Below are positions 26,619-34,087 of a stretch of 64,000 bases of DNA, piece after piece; the first letter of the stretch is position 1; every line of letters starts with the position of its first letter. The stretch is taken from NCBI GenBank assembly GCA_938074565.1, contig CALJEQ010000043.1, positions 1-64,000 on the forward strand, given 5' to 3'. A program made the translations under genes and the position numbers. The notes under the pieces are model-generated. The model worked only from the letters and a program-made list of their open reading frames with translations. It searched no databases and was not told the origin of the DNA. Origin of the DNA: an uncultured Alkaliphilus sp. (GTDB lineage Bacteria; Bacillota; Clostridia; Peptostreptococcales; Natronincolaceae).

Positions 26619-27140
26619 CTACTTTTTTATTAGTAAATCAAATATTAGCACACCAGCATCATTTACATACCCATAAACCCTAGTATGACCACCTGCTGTT
26701 GGTACTTTGATTTTATAAATATATTCTATTCCGTTTTTGGTAATCATTTCATTTTTACTTAACTGAATTATTCCAGAAGTACCTTCTCTTCTTGGAGCTA
26801 AACCTTTTTCCATAGCATTTTGAAATTTTTTATCAAGTCCCATTCTTTTTAATTCTTTCATTATTTTGCTATCTATTTTCCTATTTTCCGGTAAACCAGA
26901 ATTACTCTCCCCCTTACCCCACTTATTAGGATCTAATTTACCAGTTCCTACACCAGCCATATCTTTAATAAACTTCTCAACGCTTAAAGAAGAATTTTTT
27001 TGTAATGCAATATATAACCCTATAGCTAAAATATCAGCAGGTCCAATTAAAGGTCCATCTAATAACGATAAAAATAATCGCTTCTTTATAATGTACAATT
27101 GGGTCTATATATTTTTTAGGGTTTCCTTAACAATAAATAT
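26619..27140 (-). pseudogene. Rhs toxin remnant 3: pre-toxin linker with a distinct toxin tip, core frameshifted
   Basis: The open frame 27098-26619 starts inside the linker ([17 protein letters not shown]...DPNKWGKG). It continues into a tip of about 90 residues: KIDSKIMKELKRMGLDKKFQ, RREGTSGIIQLSKNEMITK and GHTRVYGYVNDAGVLIF. The tip resembles small polymorphic-toxin domains with an HTRVYG-like strand (RelE/BECR-type RNases are possible), but I cannot name the family. Upstream, to about 27140, the core end (NPKKYIDP) is visible but broken by a stop and a frameshift. The tip itself looks intact. Confidence 0.6.
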
Positions 27141-27619
27141 TTTTCACGGTCTGACGTTTCGTTTGTCTACTAATAAAGTTTAAATTGTTCAATCCTTATT
27201 TCATAACTTCCCCTGATTCTAGCACCCTAGCCAGCTGTCTCCTGCTCATCTATAGATAATCTTTTATAATTCTATTTCTTTTTTCTATAGGTATTTGCAT
27301 CAGATTTTCTATTTCATCTCTTTTTCAACGAAAAATTTTTGTACGTATTAGTTAACAAAGAGTATATATCCCTCTTAGCATATGTCTCTTTTCTATAAAA
27401 CAAAAATCAAACCCTATCAATTCAGAGTTTAATCCTTAGATATATGTTAGTGAATTTTTTTCTCTTATTCAAAACAAGACAATGCTAATTATAACATGTT
27501 CCCGTTTTTCTAGTTACGCTTGATTTTAATAAAAAAATACCCACCCCAACTATTGACAAAGAGCCAAATAAAAACATAGCCCCACCTTTAAGACAAGATG
27601 AAGCCATTTTGACACTTAC
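27141..27619. other. 480-bp region with decayed transposon-like sequence
   Basis: No intact gene. Around 27195-27310 the minus strand encodes MSRRQLARVLESGEV after a helix-rich stretch (IENLMQIPIEKRNRIIKDYL), like the C-terminal tail of REP-associated (Y1) transposases, in broken frames. At 27544-27565 the minus strand begins GGCTCTTTGTCAATAGTTGG, an ISL3-like end also seen in part at 23647-23669. Both identifications are weak; the stretch is best read as mobile-element scars flanking the Rhs cluster. Confidence 0.35.
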
Positions 27620-27967
27620 TTATTTATCATCATATTTCTGGAACAACTTCTTACTATAATTCTGAATAATTATAACTAATATACCTAATCCAACTAAAGT
27701 TGCTACATTAGGATACCAGATATAGAATTTTGAATTAGTTGGTTCTACAATGAAATTTGGCATCACGATAACTAAACTCAGAATCATTAATAGCAAACCT
27801 GCGAATTGGTTGGTTTTTTTCCAAACTATTTCATTCTTAAGAGTGTATTTATTTCTTACTCCAAACCACAAATTTGGTTTTCTATTTGCAATTATTCTAT
27901 TAGTAACTAACCCTCCTATTGCAAAGAATACACTAATAACAATATTTAGATAGTATAATAACTCCAT
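27620..27967 (-). CDS. SdpI-family membrane protein
   Basis: A 115-residue protein with three to four hydrophobic helices and the motif NLWFGVRNKYTLKNEIVWKK near residues 32-51, the SdpI signature (N-x-x-x-G-x-R-T-x-x-T-x-x-x-E-x-W). SdpI in B. subtilis protects against the SdpC toxin; most family members are of unknown function. It starts 4 nt after GGGGGATAAGC. It is the second SdpI-like gene in the element, the first being at 17072. Confidence 0.75.
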   Translation of the reverse strand: MELLYYLNIVISVFFAIGGLVTNRIIANRKPNLWFGVRNKYTLKNEIVWKKTNQFAGLLLMILSLVIVMPNFIVEPTNSKFYIWYPNVATLVGLGILVIIIQNYSKKLFQKYDDK

Positions 27968-28052
27968 GCTTATCCCCCCGCTAAACCAATTAACCTTACG
28001 CTCAAAAATTGATTTACCTAGATTTAATTAATTTTCCCCAGTAGTCACTTTA

Positions 28053-28277
28053 TCATTTACTCATTAAATAAGGAAATAAAAACAACCCAACAACAATTAT
28101 CATCGAAACAACACCAGATATTCTTCTTGATAGGAAAAAAGCCTTAGTTGGTTCTTTCGTAGCTTTCCAACTTTCAAATGTTCTCCATATAAATTTGGGA
28201 TTAATAGCATTTAATAACCCTTGTAAAAATATTAAACTTAAAATAATTATTGGTATTATTGTAATTCCTTTTGGCAT
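28053..28277 (-). CDS. small membrane protein, DUF6199-like
   Basis: A 74-residue protein with two hydrophobic helices and FIWRTFESWKATKEPTKAFF between them. The W-x-x-x-x-S-W-K-x-x-x-E-P pattern is typical of a family of tiny membrane proteins of unknown role (DUF6199). AAAGGAGTG precedes the ATG. It lies upstream of the SdpI-like gene on the same strand, with 85 bp between them, and may be co-transcribed. Confidence 0.6.
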   Translation of the reverse strand: MPKGITIIPIIILSLIFLQGLLNAINPKFIWRTFESWKATKEPTKAFFLSRRISGVVSMIIVVGLFLFPYLMSK

Positions 28278-28432
28278 ACCACTACACTCCTTTTATACCA
28301 ATCTATCAAACTAAGTTGTTTAGGCATTCAATTGTTTAAATTGCTTAGGTTTTTAAATTACTGAATTGTTTAAATTGTTTAGGTTGTTTAAGTTTTTATG
28401 CATTAAATTTCTGCACATATACCCATACCCAC

Positions 28433-30358
28433 CTAAGCATTCCTCTTATTCTCCTCAATCTCCTCCACCATCTCAGTCAGTTCCATCCAACGTTCCATTG
28501 TTTTATCAAGCTTTGCTTGAAGTTCTTCCTGTTTTTGGATATGTTCTTGCAATAACTGAAAATCACTGCCACCTTGATCAATTTTAGCTTGAATAGCCTC
28601 TAACTTTGCCTCCAAGTCAGCTATTACATTATCTATTTCATCAAATTCCCTTTGATCTTTATAAGACAACTTTTTAAGTTTAGTGTTAGTGTTAATAGGC
28701 TTTTCAGATTCTTCTTTAGGTTTCTTAGTTGTAATCTCTTGTTTTTCACTAATTTCAAGGTTTTCCTGTCGCCACGCCACATAGTCTGAATAATTACCAT
28801 AATAGTCTAGTATTTGTCCATTACCTTCAAAAACGAATAAATGCTCCACCGTTCTATCAAGAAAGAATCTATCATGGGAAACAATTACTACAGTTCCCGG
28901 AAAATGGTCTAGGTAGTCTTCTAATATGGTTAAAGTATGAATATCTAAATCATTGGTGGGCTCATCCAATAATAATACATTTGGTTCTTCCATCAACTTT
29001 CGTAATAGGTAAAGTCTTCTCTTTTCTCCTCCCGAAAGGGATGCTATTGGTGTCCACTGAACATTTGGTGGAAATAAAAACCGCTCCAACATTTGGGATG
29101 CACTAATTCTACTGCCATCAGCAGTTTTTACATATTCTGCTGTTTCTTTAATATAGTCAATTACTCTTAGACTATTATCCATTTCAACATTTTCTTGATC
29201 GTAATAGGAAAGCTTTACAGTTTGCCCAACTTCAATTTCACCAGAATCCGGAGTAATTTTTCCTGCTAACATATTTAATAGAGTGGACTTTCCCGTCCCA
29301 TTTCTACCCACAATGCCTACTCTGTCTCCTGGTGTAAAAGAGTATTCAAAGTTTTTAACAAGAGATAACTCACCATAGGATTTACTGATTTTGTTGACTT
29401 CCATTACCTTTTTCCCTAACCGTTGAGAACCGATGGAGATATCCAATTTACCTTCTTCTTGACCAAATTTGACTTCTTTTAATTCTTCCGCCCGTTGTAC
29501 CCTAAATTTTTGCTTAGTGGTTCTTGCCTTAGCTCCTTTTCTTAACCAAGCCAATTCATTCTTCAAAAGAATGGAATGTTTTCGTTGTTGAGTTAGTTCT
29601 GATTCTTCCCTCTCAGCCTTCTTCTCTAAAAAGATTTCATAATTTCCTTCATAACTAAATAGACTTCCACCATCTAATTCAATAATTCGATTTGCCACAC
29701 GATTTAAAAAATATCGGTCATGGGTAATTAATAGTAATGACCCTCTATATTTTCTTAAATATTCCTCCAACCACTCAATAGTTTCATTATCAATATGATT
29801 GGTGGGCTCATCTAAAATCAATAAATCCACAGGTTGAATTAAAGCCCTTGCCATAGCCACTCGTTTCCGTTGTCCTCCAGAAAGTTGTCCAACTGGTGTA
29901 GAAAAATTGGTTACACCCAACTTAGTTAAAACTCCCTTAGCGTTTGCCTCAATTTCCCAACCACCCTCCAACTCCATCTGATGGGAAAGGTCAGCTAATT
30001 TCTTTTGTATAACTGAATCATTATTATTTTCAGCCAAAGCACTTGTAGTCAGATGAAACTGATAAACCAACTGTAATACTGGGTCTTGGCTTTTAAACAC
30101 CTGTTGTATCACCGTAGAATCAAGATCAAACTCTGGATTTTGGGATAAGTATTCTATTCTAACTTGATTATTAGCAATACGTCTTCCTTCATCTGGTTCA
30201 ACTAAGCCAGCTATAATCTTCAACAAAGTAGACTTACCAGTTCCATTAATACCAATCAAACCAATACGTTCATTACTTTGTATCCCCAATGTAACATTTT
30301 CAAATAGGGTTTTATCCCCATAAACCTTTTTTATATTTTCAACTGTAATTAAATTCAT
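28433..30358 (-). CDS. uup: ABC-F ATPase, Uup type
   Basis: A 641-residue soluble protein with two ABC domains. Walker A motifs are GINGTGKST (about 37) and GRNGTGKST (about 350), and signature motifs LSGGQRKRVAMARAL and LSGGEKRRLYLLRKL. The inter-domain linker is basic (KGAKARTTKQKFRVQRAEEL). The C-terminal coiled coil (KKLSYKDQREFDEIDNVI to the end) marks Uup rather than the antibiotic-resistance ABC-F groups. ABC-F proteins act on the ribosome; Uup also affects precise transposon excision in E. coli, a notable trait in a mobile element. It is divergent from the recombinase gene, 123 bp apart. Confidence 0.85.
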   Translation of the reverse strand: MNLITVENIKKVYGDKTLFENVTLGIQSNERIGLIGINGTGKSTLLKIIAGLVEPDEGRRIANNQVRIEYLSQNPEFDLDSTVIQQVFKSQDPVLQLVYQFHLTTSALAENNNDSVIQKKLADLSHQMELEGGWEIEANAKGVLTKLGVTNFSTPVGQLSGGQRKRVAMARALIQPVDLLILDEPTNHIDNETIEWLEEYLRKYRGSLLLITHDRYFLNRVANRIIELDGGSLFSYEGNYEIFLEKKAEREESELTQQRKHSILLKNELAWLRKGAKARTTKQKFRVQRAEELKEVKFGQEEGKLDISIGSQRLGKKVMEVNKISKSYGELSLVKNFEYSFTPGDRVGIVGRNGTGKSTLLNMLAGKITPDSGEIEVGQTVKLSYYDQENVEMDNSLRVIDYIKETAEYVKTADGSRISASQMLERFLFPPNVQWTPIASLSGGEKRRLYLLRKLMEEPNVLLLDEPTNDLDIHTLTILEDYLDHFPGTVVIVSHDRFFLDRTVEHLFVFEGNGQILDYYGNYSDYVAWRQENLEISEKQEITTKKPKEESEKPINTNTKLKKLSYKDQREFDEIDNVIADLEAKLEAIQAKIDQGGSDFQLLQEHIQKQEELQAKLDKTMERWMELTEMVEEIEENKRNA

Positions 30359-30481
30359 CTATTTTACCTGCCTTCTTTAGTCTTTATCTATATCATTATA
30401 CTGGAAAAAACAAAATATTAAAATAGACATGTATTATAGATTTTTTTATATACATTAATATAGATTAGAAGGGGGGATACA

Positions 30482-32068
30482 ATGACAATTGCAGCCATTT
30501 ATGCTCGAAAATCAAAAGCCACCGACACTGGAGAATCCATTCTAAACCAGTTGGAAAGATGCCGAGCCTATGCCCATATGAAGGATTGGTCTGTGGTGGA
30601 ATATTCTGATGAAGATTATTCTGGTGGCGATACCAACCGTCCTGGTTTTCAGCGGATGCTTCAAGATATGGAAAAAGGTGCATTTCAAAATATTATTTTT
30701 TATAAATTAGATCGAGTTTCAAGAAAGGTACTGGATATATGTAATTTTATTGAGGAGTTAAATGAAAAAGGCATTGGATTTGTCTCTGTTAAAGAAAACT
30801 TTGATACCACCACTCCAATTGGCAGAGCTATGTTGTTAATTACAGCAGTGTTTGCCCAGTTGGAAAGGGAAACCATTGCAGAAAGGGTAAAGGACAATAT
30901 GTATGACCTAGCCAAAAAAGGTTATTGGTTGGGGGGAAAAGTTCCCTACGGATATGTTACTAATAAAACAAATAATTATGGCAAGAAAATAACAGAGCTA
31001 ATGCACCACCCTCAAGAATCAATTCAGATAAAAGAAATTTTTCAACAATATCTAAACAAAAATTCTAGTATTAATCAAGTTAAAAAATACTTAGACACTG
31101 AAGGTATTAAAAATAAACGGAATGAAAAATTTTCCCTTAGTCAAATAAAACGTATTTTAAATAATCCTATCTATATTGTAGCAGATTTAGATGCCTATAA
31201 ATTTTTTAAATCAATGGGATGTAATATTGATTCTTCTCAACAAGATTTTAATGGAGCTTATGGTATTATTCGTTACAACCATAAAGGTTCCAACAACAGC
31301 AATGAAAACCCTCCAGAAGAGTGGATTATCAGTGTATCAAAGGTTCATCAAGGGTTAATTACAGGAAAGACCTATGTAGATGTACAAAAAACTTTAAATA
31401 AACGAAAAAACATTCCTAAGAGACGCTCTAGAAGAGGTCTTTTAACAGGACTGTTGTATTGTGGTGACTGTGGTGGTTATATGGGAATTGGAGATAGCCC
31501 TAAGATCCTCTCTACAGGTGAAAAGTCCACCTACTACAGATGTATGAATAAGAAAAACAATCGTTGTGACTGTCATAATAGCAATATTCGTACCGATGTT
31601 TTAGATAGTCGTATAGTGGATTTTTTTGATACTATCATTAAAGATACAAATTTAATTCAAGTTAGTTTAGGAGAAATCATAAAGCATAGCCCAACTAAAG
31701 CAGTAGAATTACAAAACAAAAGACAGAAGTTACAGCAGGAACTATTAGTTTTAGAAAAAAACCTAAGTAAATTATTAGAAGAATCAATATTAGGTAACTT
31801 CCCTGCCCATATTATACAAGAAAAAACAAATGAATTTCAGAGAAAAAGGGAATTTATATCTGAAAAGCTTGAAGATATTGATACAGAGATTCATACCTAT
31901 CGTTTGGAAGGTTTTAATTACGAGGCTTTTCAAGAGGAACTATTAAGACATGGGTTATTTCAAGAGTTACCCTTTCCTCAACAACAAAAAATCATCAAAA
32001 GTTATATAGAAAAGGTAATTTGGAATAAAGGAAATCTATTACTTAACTTTAAACAATTGGAAAACTAA
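30482..32068 (+). CDS. large serine recombinase of the 21-kb element
   Basis: A 528-residue site-specific recombinase. The N-terminal catalytic domain holds IYARKSKATDTGESILNQ (catalytic serine about residue 11), FYKLDRVSRKVLD, and FDTTTPIGRAMLLITAVFAQLERETIAERV. A recombinase domain (about 165-300) follows. Next is a zinc ribbon, LLYCGDCGGYMGIG with YYRCMNKKNNRCDC (about 320-365), and a coiled coil (about 400-455) that in the family controls integration against excision. GGGGGGATACA precedes the ATG. Its stop is 29 bp from the right att core, the usual arrangement for integrases, and it points out of the element. Confidence 0.93.
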   Translation: MTIAAIYARKSKATDTGESILNQLERCRAYAHMKDWSVVEYSDEDYSGGDTNRPGFQRMLQDMEKGAFQNIIFYKLDRVSRKVLDICNFIEELNEKGIGFVSVKENFDTTTPIGRAMLLITAVFAQLERETIAERVKDNMYDLAKKGYWLGGKVPYGYVTNKTNNYGKKITELMHHPQESIQIKEIFQQYLNKNSSINQVKKYLDTEGIKNKRNEKFSLSQIKRILNNPIYIVADLDAYKFFKSMGCNIDSSQQDFNGAYGIIRYNHKGSNNSNENPPEEWIISVSKVHQGLITGKTYVDVQKTLNKRKNIPKRRSRRGLLTGLLYCGDCGGYMGIGDSPKILSTGEKSTYYRCMNKKNNRCDCHNSNIRTDVLDSRIVDFFDTIIKDTNLIQVSLGEIIKHSPTKAVELQNKRQKLQQELLVLEKNLSKLLEESILGNFPAHIIQEKTNEFQRKREFISEKLEDIDTEIHTYRLEGFNYEAFQEELLRHGLFQELPFPQQQKIIKSYIEKVIWNKGNLLLNFKQLEN

Positions 32069-32974
32069 AAATACTTTTTGTCTTTTACTTTCAATTGCAC
32101 CTGCATAGGGGTCTTCATACTTAGCATTTTCTAGACCCTTAAATTTTCTTAATTTTTCTAATGGGTAGAAGGGAGCCATCAATTTTGCATGACCTGTATC
32201 TAATAGTATTAAATTTTCTGCATAGTCCTTTAAAGCATATTGTTGGCACACCTTCATATCCAATTTTTCGTGGGTAACTTCCTCCTTTGGAATAGGGATT
32301 ATATAAACCCCCTTTTCATTTAATTCTTTTACAATCTCTTTAGATAAAGAATCTTTACTTAATTTACAAGAACCGCTAAATGCCCCATATGACCCGCTTG
32401 CCCTTTGACCTAGTATATCTTCCACCCCAGCCCTATGGCTAAGACTTACCCGTGGTCCAAAGGAAGGGCATCTTAATATACACATAGCGCAACCATTCCC
32501 ATATTTTAAACAATTCCCCATGGGACCTGTTGAGCCAGTGGTTTCAATAAATATATCTCCTTCAATTATTTGATTATCGTGTAACTTAATAGCAGTTATT
32601 TTCTGACCTTTCTTTTCAATATCAGTAACTCGATGTTGTAAGTAAACATTTATCTCCATCGATTTTAATAGTCTTCTTACATAAGGTTCTATAATGGTTA
32701 CATCATAAAAACTTGCATGCTTGTGTCCAGGAAATTCTATATCTTTATGGCGAGCACACTCATCAGTAATCTTAATCAATTCTCCTGCTCCCAATAAATT
32801 ACATTCTTCAGCAGCAGTATGTCGCCCGTTATTCCTCATAATTCCACCAACATTACCTAATCCTAAAAGCATATCTGTCCTTTCGTATAGATGCACATCT
32901 CCTCCTGCTTTTTTAGCTGTAATTGCTGCTGCACAACCTGCCCAGCCTCCACCAATAATTACAATTTTGGCCAC
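32039..32974 (-). pseudogene. N-terminal part of the split FAD-dependent oxidoreductase
   Basis: The first 292 codons hold the Rossmann FAD motif VIIGGGWAGCAAAITAKKAG (residues 4-23), NVGGIMRNNGRHTAAEE and KYGNGCAMCILRCPSFGPRV, a Cys-rich site near 165. The FAD domain is complete up to EDPYAG, where the reading frame crosses into the element (AIESKRQKVFLVF) and stops at 32039 inside the recombinase gene tail. The start is GTG at 32974 with GGGGGAG upstream, 14 bp after the partner gene. With the C-terminal 134 codons at 10529-10930 the whole enzyme would be 426 residues, related to TrmFO/GidA-type flavoproteins. Confidence 0.88.
32077..32125. other. right recombination junction (att site) of the integrated element
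   Basis: The core CACCTGCATA at 32098-32107 sits between the element arm TTTGTCTTTTACTTTCAATTG (about 32077-32097) and chromosomal oxidoreductase codons from 32108 on. It shares the 10-bp core with 10933-10942 and the CAATT on its left. Confidence 0.85.
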
Positions 32975-32988
32975 TGTTAATCTCCCCC

Positions 32989-33927
32989 TTATTTTTTATG
33001 AACAATTTGTGTTTTACAAGAACGTATTGGTATTCCATCGGCATCATAGACAACACAAGCTCCACAAATTCCTTCCCCACAACAAATCTCTTTATTGTTG
33101 GTTAAAACTAAATTAAGATCTTTGTATTCGTCAAATACCTTAAATAAGTTTTGTTGAAGGTAATCTGATCCGCCTACAAATACCAGTTGGTAATTACCAT
33201 TAGCTAAATGATTATGAAGTATTCCTTTACCTTCTTGGCTGTATAAATCAACAGCTTCTTCAATAATATTAGCTGGGGTGTATTCTTTAATCAAATTAAT
33301 ATATGCTTTACCTGGATCGATTACTACATCTACTTCGTTGTTATTCCTTAGCAAATAATTTATAGCCAAAACAGCAGGTGCTTGGGCAACCCCTCTAGTA
33401 AGAATTAAACACTTCATATCTTTTGCTTTCTTTAAATGTTCCAGTCCAAACAAACCATTCCAATAAGGTCCTCTAATGAGTAGTGAATCATTAACATCTT
33501 TAATAGATTGGGTTTTTACCCCATGTATTTCAACGGAAATTTTAATATAGTCTTTAGTTTCATCCACCAACATAATGGAAATAGGAATATCAAAATAATG
33601 TTCTAAGTTTCTATTCCTTATAAAAATATATGAGCCTGGCTGTTTTAATTGGCGAGCTAAGGTGTGGGGTGTCTTTAAAGTAAAAATCAATAAGTTCTCT
33701 CCTATTTTTTCTCTTTCTATAATCTGTACTTCTTGATATTCTCTAGGTTCTCTCTTTTGATAATTTAAAAAATGATATTCCTGATATATACAAACGCCCC
33801 TCCAGTTACAATCGCAATAGCATTTATTCTTTAAACGTGTACATGTTATACAACAATTCATTTCAGCTAAATAACATGGGCAGTATTCACTCCCTGCATC
33901 TATACAATGATCTCCTTCTAGTGCCAT
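32989..33927 (-). CDS. PyrK-like FAD/NAD and 2Fe-2S oxidoreductase subunit with a Cys-rich head
   Basis: A 312-residue protein related to the electron-transfer subunit of dihydroorotate dehydrogenase and sulfide dehydrogenase. The ferredoxin-reductase core (about 70-260) binds FAD and NAD, and ICCGEGICGACVV with RSCKTQ holds the 2Fe-2S ligands. The first 50 residues carry about 11 cysteines (DAGSEYCPCYLAEMNCCITC and KNKCYCDCNWRGVC), unlike PyrK, and may bind further clusters or metal. It is the first gene of a two-gene operon with the split FAD-dependent oxidoreductase and is its likely electron partner. Confidence 0.85.
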   Translation of the reverse strand: MALEGDHCIDAGSEYCPCYLAEMNCCITCTRLKNKCYCDCNWRGVCIYQEYHFLNYQKREPREYQEVQIIEREKIGENLLIFTLKTPHTLARQLKQPGSYIFIRNRNLEHYFDIPISIMLVDETKDYIKISVEIHGVKTQSIKDVNDSLLIRGPYWNGLFGLEHLKKAKDMKCLILTRGVAQAPAVLAINYLLRNNNEVDVVIDPGKAYINLIKEYTPANIIEEAVDLYSQEGKGILHNHLANGNYQLVFVGGSDYLQQNLFKVFDEYKDLNLVLTNNKEICCGEGICGACVVYDADGIPIRSCKTQIVHKK

Positions 33928-34087
33928 GCTACCACTCCTTCCATTTCACTAAACTACCCTAGTAATAGCATATTTTTTAAACCTTATATTGTTACTAAGT
34001 TTTTATTAGAATTCTGCAACTTATAATCACCAAATTAACTCCAACTTAATATGATGAATTAGACTAAAATAAAGAGGTGATTAAATA

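Larger units (their letters stand above)
24184..27088 (-). repeat. near-identical Rhs pre-toxin repeats (three full, one partial)
   Basis: A segment of about 175 bp encoding [23 protein letters not shown] through [17 protein letters not shown] to DPNKWG occurs at about 24184-24357, 25662-25836 and 26917-27088. A partial copy lies at 25997-26064. All are on the minus strand and differ at few positions. They are the constant junctions onto which different toxin tips are joined, and their similarity allows recombination between modules. Confidence 0.8.
10933..32107. mobile_element. 21.2-kb serine-recombinase element splitting an oxidoreductase gene
   Basis: The element is bounded by direct copies of CACCTGCATA, both inside one minus-strand oxidoreductase gene, which removal of 21,165 bp would restore in frame. 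A large serine recombinase at 30482-32068 abuts the right end. Other cargo: a reductive-dehalogenase-like protein, YajQ, a Y-family polymerase with SOS box, a nucleoside-gate protein, a YobI-type NTPase, SdpI-like proteins, a flavin-binding protein, decayed Rhs toxin modules and an Uup-type protein. There are no phage structural, replication or conjugation genes. It resembles skin-type intervening elements more than a prophage or ICE. Which genes came in with it and which joined later is not known. Confidence 0.82.

Noticed and set aside
27620-27967. SdpI-like gene as part of a full sdpABC-sdpIR operon
   Set aside because: No sdpC-like, sdpA/B-like or ArsR-type sdpR gene lies nearby.
28320-28420. 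Repeated TTGTTTAAATTG blocks as a CRISPR or iteron array
   Set aside because: Only two imperfect copies in low-complexity AT sequence, with no even spacers.
28433-30358. ABC-F protein as an antibiotic-resistance gene carried by the element
   Set aside because: The C-terminal coiled coil and the linker match Uup, not the Vga/Lsa/Msr resistance groups.
30400-30481. SigE or SigK promoter upstream of the recombinase
   Set aside because: GACATGTATTATAG only partly resembles a CATAnnnTA -10, and no suitable -35 was found at the right spacing.
30482-32068. Recombinase as a transposase of a Tn4451-like or IS607-like transposon
   Set aside because: It has one long catalytic-recombinase-zinc-ribbon-coiled-coil protein at one end and an att dyad at a gene-internal site. 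No TnpV/TnpZ-like gene or two-gene IS607 layout is present.
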